Origin: Cloeon dipterum
Taxonomy: Eukaryota; Arthropoda; Insecta; Ephemeroptera; Baetidae
Direction of reading: 5' to 3'
DNA length: 64,000 bases
Assembly: GCF_949628265.1 (NCBI RefSeq)
Contig: NC_088789.1
Span: forward strand, 30,807,883-30,871,882
The notes under the pieces are model-generated. The model searched no databases, was not told the origin of the DNA, and saw only the letters and a program-made list of their open reading frames with translations. Position 1 is the first letter of the stretch, and the number at the start of each line of letters is the position of its first letter. Positions 42,796 to 54,496 of the stretch are shown in pieces. Both the position numbers and the translations under genes were made by a program.

Positions 42796-44282
42796 GAAAT
42801 TGGGGGGTATTACTCTGCCATCGATGCAACAAATTAGAGTGAGAAAAGTGATTAGCGACACGAGCACCAAGAGAGATTTTGCCGAATGAAAACAAGGTCA
42901 AAAAGTCATCAGTGTGGCGCCGTGGTGGACTCTGGCTCAAATCTCGGTCTCTTCAACCTCTTCACGCTGAGATAGACGGCGCCAAAGTGCAACCAACGTC
43001 TCCTCAACTTGCCAAATTAAAAATCTATTTTGCCGACGCGAGTCCTCAATGGTGCGGCTCAGTGTGGAAGTAAGTTAATTTCCTCTTAATCTTTGAATAA
43101 AATAATTTTAATAATCTATTTAAATTGAACTAGAAGTATTTCTGTCGTGAAATTTGAAGATTTTATATTTTTATTTTAACTATATTTTAGTTTTATACTG
43201 ATTTGCCACAATTTTTACTCGTAACATCAAACTTTCTTAATTAATATTAAAAGCCGCACACTCTGGGCGCTCCGGCATCACGGTGGGATAATTTTTATTC
43301 GAAAGAATGCCTCACTTAGGTTATCTATTGCATCTAGTCGTGCATCGTTTGGAAGCGAGAATTATTATTATTATTATTCTTGCTATTGTCAATACATAAA
43401 ATTAAAGGATTAAACATAAAATAAAGCAAGACAGGGAATCCTCTGAGAAAAGAATCGGCGCTCAGAGGAAAGCGAAAAAGATATAACTAGGACTTTTGAT
43501 TCATCTGAGCTAGGCAAAAGATGAATCAACTTTTTAAGGTGGTTCATTTTTACAGGAGTGGCGTTTTTTCCGAATACTTCAATCAAAAATCCAATATGGC
43601 GGTCCCCATTAATGAATTTTTTTAATGGTAAATTTCATAATTGTACTTTTCCTTTATAATGCAGATATTATTTTTAGCTATCGAAACGTCCTTTAAAACC
43701 TTAATGTATTTTGTGATTCATTTAACTTCAGCGCGATTTGGGCTGATGATCCTGGAGGAGGCGGCGCCGCACGTGCGGCGCCAATGCCTGTGAAGCAGCC
43801 CAAGGAGAGGCAGAGCCGCGGCCGGTGGCACTTTTCCGCCCGAGTAAAAGCACAAACTCAGCGAAAAAAGTAAATTTAAAAATTAAAGAGCAAAAAATCG
43901 CTCTTAAAAAAGAGCCAAAATGCTCGAGGTGTTTGTGGTCTGCAAATGCGATAATGTAATTGTGTCCAATTTTTTATAATCAAAATGCCGTCCCATCAAG
44001 AAACATACATTAAAAAATATAATTATTGTGCCCCAAAATCTAATTTAATTATTAAATATTTTAATCAAGTGAGCAAGCAAGAAAAATATAAGCCCGCTTT
44101 GTTTCGCAATTTTTTGCGATAAGCGAATGACGCAATTTATAGAGGTCAGTCGGCAACTGGGGTCAAATGACCGAAAGTATCGTTTTTAGTGCCAACACTC
44201 GATAATTTAATAAGACTCGAAGTGCAGTGCGTGACGGTCGGAGCAGCAGCCCTGGTCCATCGCGCGCGGAGAAGAAATCACG

Positions 44283-47200
44283 ATGAGGCTCGGACTTTTC
44301 GTCCTCCTCAGCCTCGCGGTTTGCGCCGCGCAAACGCCTGAAAATGAGACCGACGCCTACTTTCCAGCTCCGTGTAAGCATTGCTCAATTATATTTTTTA
44401 TAATTTTGAACTCTTTAAGTTGCGGTTAATGGAACATTTTCAAACGATTATGGCTCATTATAATTTAATGGATCTTAGTAAAACTAACTGATTCGGTAAA
44501 TAATATTTAAAAAGTAACAAGCGCTTCGCACTTGCGTTCCGAGTCGGGGGGCAACTCGGATTCGCCCCAAAAGGAAGGGTCTCAGGTCGGGGGACCCTGA
44601 GGAAGGTCGTTTGGATACGCCAGGTTAAAGCGCTCGTCAGGCGCTTTCGAATGAGGGGTCGCGGTCGACGCTGCGGCGAGAACTCGAATTTTGGCAAAAA
44701 TAAATCTATTTGGCTCGGTGCGTGTGCGCTGCCGTGCACGCCTTTTGCACACCCAAAACCGAAAATCGCTTATAAAATGAATTTGGCAGAGCTAGACCGG
44801 TTAAAATTTGGTTTCTGACACCCGCGCACTCAGCCGTGTGTGTCCGATGGTCAAATTCGAGATTAAATGCGCGGCGGATACGCGGCGGCGCCGCGCGTTT
44901 TTTCCGGTTTTTTCATCCTGTCCATTTGCGTGCTGAGCAAATCGCGGATTTTCAATGCTCCGCCGTAATTTGCCTATGTCCCAGATTTCCGCCAAAATCG
45001 GTTTGCAGGGACTGTTTGCCGGGAGAAGAAGTATAGTACAGCAGTCACAGCCGAAAAGATTTTTTTCCGCCCGAAATCCGAATTCGAAATTCCCATGGTT
45101 AGCTTATGGGAGGCGAAAAACCCTTCCGCGCCGCGCGCCAAAGACTACTCCTCCCAGGTTTTTCATCCGATCAGGTCGAATTTGGTCTTAAAATGTTTGC
45201 AGATAAATTGCGCATCGGTGATAGAGCCATTTTTTTCATTTTTTGCCCATGTCCAAAGCTATACCTGCCGAAAGGTACTCAGGGAACAAATGGGCAAATT
45301 TGCCCGTTTAATAACTTTTTCGCTATGGAGCGGATAAATCTTTTCCACACACCTTTGGCTACGTCTACTCGTCGCTTGCTCGAGTCTCGAGTTTGGGGGC
45401 CCTGGGGCCCATAGGGATCCCGCGGGGGGGCCATGAGTACCGAAAAATCGCGTTTTGTACATTTGAAAGGTCACCGTTGACCCTGAGGAGGTCGCACGGG
45501 CCTAAAACTCGCTGGGAGGTCTTAGGATGAGCAAAATTGATTTTTGATGGGGTTTTTAGATTTGTAACTTTCCATGTCTGCGGCCGTGTTAACTTTATGG
45601 GGATTTCGACTTTTGCCTGTTTTAACCCTTTCGGCCCTTCTAGCTCCGGCGCCGTTCGAGCAGGATGGCGGTGCTACCCGTCAAAATGAAGCTAATTGCA
45701 GCTTCTTTTGAATGAGTGTTTGTGGTGGGCCGTCGGACGTCGTGGGCCTTCGCGGGGGCTCCTCAAAAAAAAATAATTCTTGTCCAAACCACTTTTTCGG
45801 CCTTCCGAATTTTATAACTCGGCCGCTATGGGAGTTGCGGGCCAAAACCGGTGTTCGCTGAACTCGCCGTTAAATTCTGTGGGCGACGGCGCCGGTTTCA
45901 ACCCCCCATCCCCCTCGCACCCCCCGCTGCCTCGGAAAGACCCTCCAAAAAGGCCATTTTGGTTTATTTTTTTTAAATTCGCCTATGGGAGGAATCTTGG
46001 GTTTCTCCGTTTAAAACGCGTTTGGAAGTGACCCTCGGTTGACCATGCACCCGGGTTTCGCCCCGATCCGCCCCGTTTTGGCGATTTTTTTACACAGGAG
46101 CATAGGGAGGCCGCCTGCTTGGAGGGGGCTCCCTGGGCCCCTATGGGGCGGCGGCAAAAAACCTCTCGGACCCGGACCTCCCTCGGCCCCCCGCACCTCA
46201 CCCCCGCCCCCACCCCTGCCCCTTAACTGCGCCCCCCCTGTCGATGGGTGTTGTACGTATAAGTAGGGTCCATTGCAATTAGAAGCAGATCAATTAAAAT
46301 TAACAACCAATTGATTTTAATAGACCTATAGCTATCTTGAAGTTACATTTCCCCCCCACAGATTTTGACGGAGGAGAAAATTTGAGTAGCCAGAACTGTG
46401 GAAACGGAACAACTCGGAACCAATGGATCGTTGATGTTCGAAATATACGTAATCTTAATTGGTGCTCTGACTTTATACCTATTTCCCAAAGGACAATTCT
46501 TGGAACAGGTAACATGAAATGTCTCGCTTTAGAATGACATCATCAGAGATTATTTATTTTCTAGGTCATTGCCCTTTTCAAAAAAGTGAAACAACTGATT
46601 TACGGGTCTTTCCAAGAAATTGTTACATACGCGAATCAGAAGGGAAATGCATCAGATTTTCCGTCAAAGTAATTATTTTTTCAGCAAAACCGTACAATTA
46701 ACCTTGATTATACAAAAACTTTTTAATTATTTTTAAGGTACTGGATGTAACTGAAATTACCATAGATCCGGATGCTTATTCAAAATTCACGCTTATGATA
46801 ACTGAGAAAATGCCGAGTGTGGTAACTCCCATTTGTTTGTTTAACCGTGACAACGCAATGGACTCGCAACTTCAAAGAGAATCAACCTACTTTGAATGGT
46901 CACCATTTGGGGTTCGTATTTTCAAACTAATTTCTGCAGTGACTTATTTTAAATCTATTTTTATAGATTGCTCCACCTATAACAGGTAAGTTTGTTAAAT
47001 ATAATTTTACAAACCTTTTTGTGTCAGTACTTTAATATGAAATCATCGGCACTAAAATTAAACAGCAATATATATGTCGCAAATCTTAAAAAAAAATAAT
47101 GCTTCCTTTTTGCAAATTTTTACAGCAAATGGGACGGGCCAAAGCAACTGTAGCAGCGTTCTTAGCAGCACAGAATTGAGACGTTTGGAAGTATTACAAA

Positions 47201-48653
47201 TTCCCATCCAGAATATCCTGTGTGTCGAGGAGTCAAGTTCAACCGATATTGGTAAGTTTTATAGAAAAATACATCTCTTTCAATTTTAATGATGGTCATT
47301 TAATGCAACACAGACAATAGACTCTTGATCAATTTCTACAAAGGCCGGAATTTCTTGAGAAGTCTAAAACAAGATACGTTTGGCCGTTATTACGTTGATA
47401 TATTGGCATACATTGATGAGATCGCAAGACACGCAAAAGACATTTCTGTTCTACGCCCGATTCCGGAAACAAAACAACCGAGAGGTAATTTAGCCCTAAT
47501 TAGCTCACAGCAAATTTATTAGTCTTTAAAAAAAGGATTCACCGAGCCAAACAACCTCAGTTTCCCAAACTGCGGAATGAAACCGACGTCAAGAAGGAGG
47601 AAACGAGAAAATGACGATTCTTCCACAGAATTACCACCGATCACTGGCTCTATTTTTGGTGGACAAATGGCTCAGACAGGTGATCATCCTTGGCACGTTT
47701 ACATTGAGAATGAGGAGACAGGAGGAGCCTGCGGCGGGACATTGATTTCGCCGACCGTGGTTTTGACTGGTAGGGAGGCAAAAGAAATGATAAATTCCAT
47801 GACTTTTTCGATTTAAAATGTTCTTTCTATAGCGGCACATTGCATTTATGGATCAAAAGCAGAGAACTTCGGAGTTTATCTTGGGATGTATGATAAAAGA
47901 ACAAGAAGAGCCCCTGGTGTTCAGAGAAGAAAGGTTTCACATTGCACGAACAGTATTCTTATCGATATTAATATGCAAACATTTTAGCCCAGCAGGCTGA
48001 TCACGCACCCGAAATATGACCCTGAGGAATCCATTAGTGACGTTGGACTCATGATTTTGATGAAAAAAATAAAAATCACCGACAATGTCCTTCCGATTTG
48101 CTTGTGGAACGACGACTCTGACCCTAACTTGGCTCGCGTGGCAGGAACTTACGCAATGGTAATATCAGAGTTACGTGAATTCAAAAAATAGAATTTAATG
48201 TTTGTTTTTCTTTGTACTGAAGGCGGTTGGGTTCGGGCTTGTCGACAACCACACGCGCACAGATGATCTGCAAGAAGTTCTACTGCCGATTAGAACTCAC
48301 AAAGAATGCTACTTGTCAAGCAGGAGTTTTTTCGGGAAATATTTGAGGCCAGGAGACAACTTTTGCGCCGGTTACACGAACGGTTAGAACCTCCTAATTT
48401 AGTAATTGCTGTTTCCTCAATTTTATTGATTAATTCAGGAAGGACCACCTGCAACGGGGACAACGGAGGCAGCCTTTCCATCGAAAAAGACGGCCGCTGG
48501 TTCATCAGAGGCTTCGGAATGTCAAAAACAGTGAAGTTTAAGGGCGAAGAAAGATCGTTGTGTCACCCAAATCAATATTCCTTGTTCGCCGACGTCGCAA
48601 GTTACGTGGACTGGATCGTGGAAAATACGCCGGACATTTCATTCCGGAATTAA
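44283..48653 (+). CDS. secreted two-domain serine protease homologue, gene 2
   Basis: Eleven exons: 44283-44373, 46362-46508, 46565-46668, 46738-46915, 47126-47251, 47314-47484, 47536-47769, 47833-47933, 47988-48158, 48223-48382, 48439-48653; 1,698 nt, 565 residues. Tandem duplicate of gene 1 with the same introns; intron 1 is 1,988 nt against 240 in gene 1. Signal peptide MRLGLFVLLSLAVCAA. The N-terminal domain keeps a GHC (His81) but has no GDSGG. The polybasic SRRRKR is conserved, followed by SIFGG. In the C-terminal domain His353 and Asp402 remain, but the motif reads CNGDNGG: Asn503 replaces the catalytic serine. It is therefore predicted to be catalytically dead, a serine protease homologue, probably secreted and acting as a cofactor or binding protein. 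Frame and motifs are otherwise intact. Confidence 0.88.
44517..46262. other. GC-rich insertion in intron 1 of protease 2
   Basis: Intron 1 of the two proteases aligns at both ends (GATTCGGT...TATTTAAAAA on the left; GATCAATTAAAAT...ATTGA and AATAGACCTA on the right), and gene 2 has about 1.75 kb extra between. This block is much richer in G+C and CpG than its surroundings, with G and C runs (for example GGGGGCCCTGGGGCCC) and no long or recognisable coding frame. AAGTA occurs at both junctions, a possible but weak target duplication. Origin unknown. Confidence 0.7.
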
Positions 48654-48766
48654 ATGTGTGTTTTCAAAAGAAAGTTTGCCAAAAGGATTAATGGTTATTC
48701 AGTAGAAAAATGTAGATTGTTTGCATAATCTCTTATCAAAATATTTTTGCTTTGGGTTTTTTTAAT

Positions 48767-48772
48767 AATAAA
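48767..48772 (+). terminator. poly(A) signal of protease 2
   Basis: AATAAA 114 nt after the stop. Confidence 0.55.
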
Positions 48773-49631
48773 TGGTTACAAAAGTTTTCATTGCTCGTTC
48801 TTTGCGTATTCGTTAAAAAATCGCGAGCTACGATAGCGGTAAGAGAGTCAATAATCTTTAAATTTAAAAACAAGTTATTAATTCATTACAATTTGTTAAC
48901 AATTATTAAAAGAGCGTATTATTAACTGTAAACAATTAATTGTAAAATTTGAATCGTTTTTTCTGCTCTTTCCAATAGTTTTAAATATACTAAACATGTA
49001 TAACTTAATTAAATTGATATGGGATCGCGGAGAGCGCAAGTGCATGTTTCGCGGGCTAAACGCCAATCGTGGTGCATGTGAAGAAGGAGTGCGCATGCGT
49101 GGGCGGCAACTGGCGTTGGCACTGGCAGTAGGAGAAGCGAAGCAGAAGTCAGAGTCATCAAAAGAGGGGAAGGAGTGGGGAGCGAACAAGCGACGTTTAC
49201 CTCCACTCCTTCCCCTCTCAGCTTCACGCGAGCGCAGTATAGCTGAGAGTGGGGAAGAAATAAATATTTCCGTTTGTAAATATGGTGCGTGTGAAAAAGG
49301 GGGCGGAGCCAGACGGCACAAGTGCGCATGCGCGGTCGGCAACTGGCGTTGGCTCTTGCAGTGGGAGGAGCGAAGAGACACCAAAAGAGGGGAAGGAGTG
49401 GGGGCGACCAAGCAACGATTGCCCCCACTCCTTCCCCTCTTTTGATGTCTGGCTGCTGCTTCGCTTCTCCTTCATTAGTCTTCAACAGGCAGCGAGCGAA
49501 GGATGACGTGCGCGGTGCTGGTCTGCAGCCGCGCTTGATGACTGAGGGGCCAGCGACGGCAGCGACCACCAGATGACCATCGAGGACCGCGCACAAATTT
49601 CAGGTGAGTCGAATTCCTTTTTTTCTTTTTA
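48773..49631. other. intergenic with two GGGGAAGGAGTGGGG hairpins
   Basis: Two related inverted-repeat stretches: about 49080-49240 and 49280-49475, both with GCGCATGCG(T/C)GG, GGCAACTGGCGTTGGC, CAAAAGAGGGGAAGGAGTGG and its complement. They match the interior of the Mutator-like elements at 30188, 36208 and 63280. At 49594-49602 TTTCAG|GTGAGT is a good splice donor context. Open frames here run through the hairpins in several frames and are not genes. Confidence 0.6.
49366..49473. mobile_element. Mutator-like MITE relative
   Basis: GGAGCGAAG, CACCAAAAGAGGGGAAGGAG and TGGGGGC on the left pair with GCCCCCACTCC, TTCCCCTCTTTTG and CTTCGCTTCTCC on the right. No target duplication found; termini uncertain. 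Confidence 0.6.
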
Positions 49632-52447
49632 GCAGGGTTGTACGCCCCCCGGAGTCCTTGACGCAGGCGGGCGTAAACCCTGCTGTTTTTTCTTTAAAAT
49701 TACCCTTTTTTATTTAAATTCTCAGCAGAGTTGAACGCGTAAACTCTGCTCTTTTCCCTTTAAATTTCCCTTTTTTATTTAAATTCTCAGCAGAGTGGAG
49801 CGCCTCCCGACGTCTTTGGCGTAGGCGGGTGAAAACTCTGCTGATTTTCTTTTAAATTTCCCTTTTATTTAAATTCACAGCAGAGTTGAACGCGCAAACT
49901 CTGCTCTTTTCCCTTATAAATTTCCCATTTTATTTAAATTCTCAGCAGAGTTGAACGCGCAAACTCTGCTCTTTTCCCTTATAAATTTCCCTTTTATTTA
50001 AATTCTCAGCAGAGTGGAGCGCCCCCCGACGTCTTTGGCGTAGGCGGGTGAAAACTCTGCTGATTTTCTTTTAACTTTCCCTTTTTTATTAAATTCTCAG
50101 CAGAATGGAGCGCCCCCCGACGTCTTTGGCGTAGGCGGGTGAAAACTCTGCTGATTTTCTTTTAACTTTCCCTTTTTTATTAAATTCTCAGCAGAATGGA
50201 GCGCCCCCCGACGTCTTTGGCGTAGGCGGGTGAAAACTCTGCTGATTTTCTTTTAAATTTCCCTTTTATTTAAATTCTCAGCAGAGTGGAGCGCCCCCCG
50301 ACGTCTTTGGCGTAGGCGGGTGAAAACTCTGCTGATTTTCTTTTAACTTTCCCTTTTTTATTAAATTCTCAGCAGAGTGGAGCGCCCCCCGACGTCTTTG
50401 GCGTAGGCGGGTGAAAACTCTGCTGATTTTCTTTTAAATTTCCCTTTTATTTAAATTCACAGCAGAGTTGAACGCGCAAACTCTGCTCTTTTCCCTTTTA
50501 AATTTCCCTTTTATTTAAATTCACAGCAGAGTTGAACGCGCAAACTCTGCTCTTTTCCCTTTTAAATTTCCCTTTTATTTAAATTCTCAGCAGAGTGGAG
50601 CGCCCCCCGACGTCTTTGGCGTAGGCGGGTGAAAACTCTGCTGATTTTCTTTTAACTTTCCCTTTTTTATTAAATTCTCAGCAGAGTGGAGCGCCCCCCG
50701 ACGTCTTTGGCGTAGGCGGGTGAAAACTCTGCTGATTTTCTTTTAACTTTCCCTTTTTTATTAAATTCTCAGCAGAGTGGAGCGCCCCCCGACGTCTTTG
50801 GCGTAGGCGGGTGAAAACTCTGCTGTTTTTTCTTTTAATTTTCCCTTTTTTTATTTAAATTCACAGCAGAAATGAACGCGCAAACTCTGCTCTTTTCCCT
50901 TTTAAATTTCCCTTTTATTTAAATTCTCAGCAGAGTGGAGCGCCCCCCGACGTCTTTGGCGTAGGCGGGTGAAAACTCTGCTGATTTTCTTTTAACTTTC
51001 CCTTTTTTATTAAATTCTCAGCAGAGTTGAACGCGCAAACTCTGCTCTTTTCCCTTTTAAATTTCCCTTTTATTTAAATTCACAGCAGAGTTGAACGCGC
51101 AAACTCTGCTCTTTTCCCTTTTAAATTTCCCTTTTATTTAAATTCTCAGCAGAGTGGAGCGCCCCCCGACGTCTTTGGCGTAGGCGGGTGAAAACTCTGC
51201 TGATTTTCTTTTAACTTTCCCTTTTTTATTAAATTCTCAGCAGAGTGGAGCGCCCCCCGACGTCTTTGGCGTAGGCGGGTGAAAACTCTGCTGATTTTCT
51301 TTTAAATTTCCCTTTTATTTAAATTCACAGCAGAGTTGAACGCGCAAACTCTGCTCTTTTCCCTTATAAATTTCCCATTTTATTTAAATTCTCAGCAGAG
51401 TTGAACGCGCAAACTCTGCTGATATTCTTTTAAATTTCCCTTTTATTTAAATTCACAGCAGAGTTGAACGCGCAAACTCTGCTCTTTTCCCTTATAAATT
51501 TCCCTTTTATTTAAATTCTCAGCAGAGTGGAGCGCCCCCCGACGTCTTTGGCGTAGGCGGGTGAAAACTCTGCTGATTTTCTTTTAACTTTCCCTTTTTT
51601 ATTAAATTCTCAGCAGAGTGGAGCGCCCCCCGACGTCTTTGGCGTAGGCGGGTGAAAACTCTGCTGATTTTCTTTTAAATTTCCCTTTTATTTAAATTCA
51701 CAGCAGAGTTGAACGCGCAAACTCTGCTCTTTTCCCTTTTAAATTTCCCTTTTATTTAAATTCACAGCAGAGTTGAACGCGCAAACTCTGCTCTTTTCCC
51801 TTTTAAATTTCCCTTTTATTTAAATTCTCAGCAGAGTGGAGCGCCCCCCGACGTCTTTGGCGTAGGCGGGTGAAAACTCTGCTGATTTTCTTTTAAATTT
51901 CCCTTTTATTTAAATTCTCAGCAGAGTGGAGCGCCCCCCGACGTCTTTGGCGTAGGCGGGTGAAAACTCTGCTGATTTTCTCATAAATTTCCCTTTTATT
52001 TAAATTCACAGCAGAGTTGAACGCGCAAATTCTGCTCTTTTCCCTTTTAAATTTCCCTTTTTTATTTAAATTCTCAGCAGAGTGGAGCGCCCCCCGACGT
52101 CTTTGGCGTAGGCGGGTGAAAACTCTGCTGTTTTTTCTTTTAATTTTCCCTTTTTTTATTTAAATTCACAGCAGAAATGAACGCGCAAACTCTGCTCTTT
52201 TCCCTTTTAAATTTCCCTTTTATTTAAATTCTCAGCAGAGTGGAGCGCCCCCCGACGTCTTTTGCGTAGGCGGGTGAAAACTCTGCTGATTTTCTTTTAA
52301 ATTTCCCTTTTATTTAAATTCACAGCAGAGTTGAACGCGTAAACTCTGTTCTTTTCTCTTTTAAATTTCCCTTTTCTATTTAAATTCTCAGCAGAGTTCA
52401 ATGCCCCTCGACGTCCTTGGCGTAGGCGGGCGTACAACTCTGCTGTT
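49632..52447. repeat. array of about 36 hairpin-forming repeats, two unit types
   Basis: Two units alternate irregularly: a long unit of about 90 bp (about 20 copies; CAGCAGAGTGGAGCG then CCCCCCGACGTCTTTGGCGT, AGGCGGGTGAAAACTCTGCTG) and a short unit of about 64 bp (about 16 copies; AGCAGAGTTGAACGCGCA then AACTCTGCT). Both have 9-bp arms AGCAGAGT(T)/(A)ACTCTGCT and a T-rich spacer (TTTTAAATTTCCC then TTTTATTTAAATTC). The first unit has AGCAGGGTT paired with AACCCTGCT, a matched change in both arms. No open frame. Confidence 0.93.
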
Positions 52448-52459
52448 TCCTAATTTTCA

Positions 52460-52632
52460 CACTGCAAGTCAGGGTTGAGAAAAAGTCACTGCGCTGCATT
52501 GAGAAAATCTCACCTCACCGCATGTCACTCACTATTCATGGGGAGTTTTCGCACCACACAGCAGTGACATGCGGTGGGGTGAGATTTGCTCACTGCAGCG
52601 CAGTGACATTTTCTCACCCCTGACTTGCAGTG
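52460..52632. mobile_element. 173-bp hairpin element with 35-bp arms
   Basis: CACTGCAAGTCAGGGTTGAG then AAAAAGTCACTGCGCTGCA pairs with TGCAGCGCAGTGACATTTTC then TCACCCCTGACTTGCAGTG; inner arms AAATCTCACCTCACCGCATG and CATGCGGTGGGGTGAGATTT pair too. Probably a MITE; no clear target duplication. Confidence 0.75.
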
Positions 52633-54496
52633 CATTGCATCACAGGTCCGTCATGTGAGACGTCCAAGTTGAGCGAGCTGATGCCCAGTTTTGCCCCGGG
52701 GTAGCGAGATTCTGCGTTCACGACGTCGAGGTTGGAACCTGAAACGTCCTCTCGTGGTGCCGGCTACTTGGATGAGGGTCTAGCGTCCAGCCCAGTGCAG
52801 CGTTGGGGACTGACAATCGCATCTACCAAACAAAGGTCAGTATTGAATTTTCTTTTCTATCGTCACTTTACCTTAAAATCACTGCTAGAAATTTGAAATA
52901 AATTTCAGGGTATTTAATTCTGGTTGCTTTGTTTCGGTTCAAGCTCAAAAATGATTAAAATTGCATGGGTGGCTTTTATTTTTATTCTTTTTTCTTTTTT
53001 TCAGAGGAGGGCAGGGAGCGGCGTCACTGTTTCAGCAGCACGTGTGTGTTTTGATGACCTGAGCCTGCTTTAGGCCATCGATGCGGCGGCGGCTTGAGTC
53101 TTTGTGCCGATGCCGCCATTTTACTAGCCCTGCGCCGTCCGCGCATCCCAAAAGCATCCGCCTGACTGAAATTACGGCTCCAAAAATCGCTATATAATTT
53201 TTTGTTGATTTTCTAGTCTCTTTATAAATAAAACTCTATGTTAAGCGGATATAAATATTCGTTTTCTTATCAGTTCTCCTCCAAACAACTTGCGAGAAAT
53301 CTCCGCTATTTATCAAGAGAGTAACGAGAAGATACCTTCCTTTTACAGAGGACTGCTGTCCTGATACCTTTTTAAGGTAAAGCAGAGAGTACCGGGTCCT
53401 CTATAGCTTCAAAGTTTGCTTATTCCTCATTCGTAACGTTTGGGTTAGCAGGACGTAAAAAGAGGTACGCAGAATTCTCCTTTTGCAGACCGCTTATACA
53501 AAAAGCCGATTTGTACGCCTTCTGAATTAAAAAATGACCAGTTTGTATCCACGCAGTAGAAGGTACATAAGATGCATATGCGTACCTCCGTCTGTCGCAT
53601 GCGAACCGCATACGAAAGCCCGATTTTTAAGCTCTAGTTGTGTTAAAATATTGACTATTTCGCATCCAATCAGCGGAAGATGGTATGGGTTCGTTGTAGA
53701 ATTAATTAATGATTTATTAAACGCATATGTGTGCAGGGTTTGTTGCATACAAATTGTTATTTATTTGGAAAAATGTTCAAAATGGAAATTTACAATTTTT
53801 ATTTATAAAAAATTATAGTATCTATTGGTTCAACTGTGTAAATTAATTAGTTTTTATTTTACCTACAAAGATTGAAGGATTCTGTGATTTACGCGTCGTA
53901 TCAAACGTCCATGGAGTTAAATTTAGTCACTTCGCGGCTAGGTGAAAAATTATTATGCATTTATTGAAAAAGAAAGACTAAATTTATGAAATTTCCTGAA
54001 GTTTTTGTGATTCAAAACGGGTGGAAATTACAATTTAGCCGGTAGAGACACCTAAATAGGAAAAAATAAGTGATCCCGGCCGGTTGGGGGCGTGGCCGCT
54101 GGGAGAAGGAGCGATTTTTATATCTCTTTGAGCTATGCAACCGGCGTGAGGCGCGTACTCGGCGGAAAGCATAAACAATGGGATTTTCAGGCAAATTCGA
54201 ATCTTGTCACGACGAGGGCCATTGCTTTGAGTTTCTCTCGCTAGTCTTGAAGAAACAAATTTCATGTTTTGTTGTTTGAAATCCAGGCTTTCAATTAATA
54301 GTCTCTTTTACTTTTTAATGATGTGTGTATTTCTGTCGATGTTTTTCAAATGTTCAGCAGACTGAAAAAATAGTGTCGATAATGTAAGTTTTTTATTTAC
54401 GATTAGATAACAGACAGAGGCATTGAAAAGCTGCAATAAACGGTGTAGGTGTAGCCGGTCGTTTACGTCGCCTCGCAGGGGTGAGGGTTGAAATCC
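52633..54496. other. no coding gene; possible spliced noncoding exons
   Basis: 52646-52834 is bounded by CATCACAG and GTCAGT, and 53005 onward follows a T-rich tract and TTTTTTTCAG, with AATAAA at 53226-53231. With the donor at 49602 these could be exons of a noncoding transcript, but nothing else supports this. 53240-54480 shows nothing recognisable. Confidence 0.3.

Larger units (their letters stand above)
42596..44282. other. intergenic between the proteases
   Basis: A poly(A) signal for protease 1 is at 42717-42722. A (CT)14 run is at 42767-42795 and an (ATT)6 run at 43361-43378. The GC-rich block at 43755-43840 includes a perfect 20-bp palindrome GGCGCCGCACGTGCGGCGCC (43763-43782). The remainder is AT-rich; 42879-43080 has a short open frame without family features. 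Confidence 0.6.

Noticed and set aside
44458-46266. Short open frames in the GC-rich intron block
   Set aside because: They are explained by low stop frequency in GC-rich sequence; none shows a recognisable domain.
46968-46985. An 18-nt micro-exon (IAPPIT) in protease 2
   Set aside because: It keeps frame in gene 2 but the matching place in gene 1 does not, while skipping it and joining 46915 to 47126 (40778 to 41068 in gene 1) keeps frame in both and gives equal 565-residue products.
48896-49596. Open frames of 149-195 codons on both strands
   Set aside because: They run through inverted-repeat elements on both strands in several frames and have no family features.
49632-52447. CRISPR-like array
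   Set aside because: The spacer-like parts are the same few sequences repeated, the repeats vary in length, and the genome is eukaryotic.
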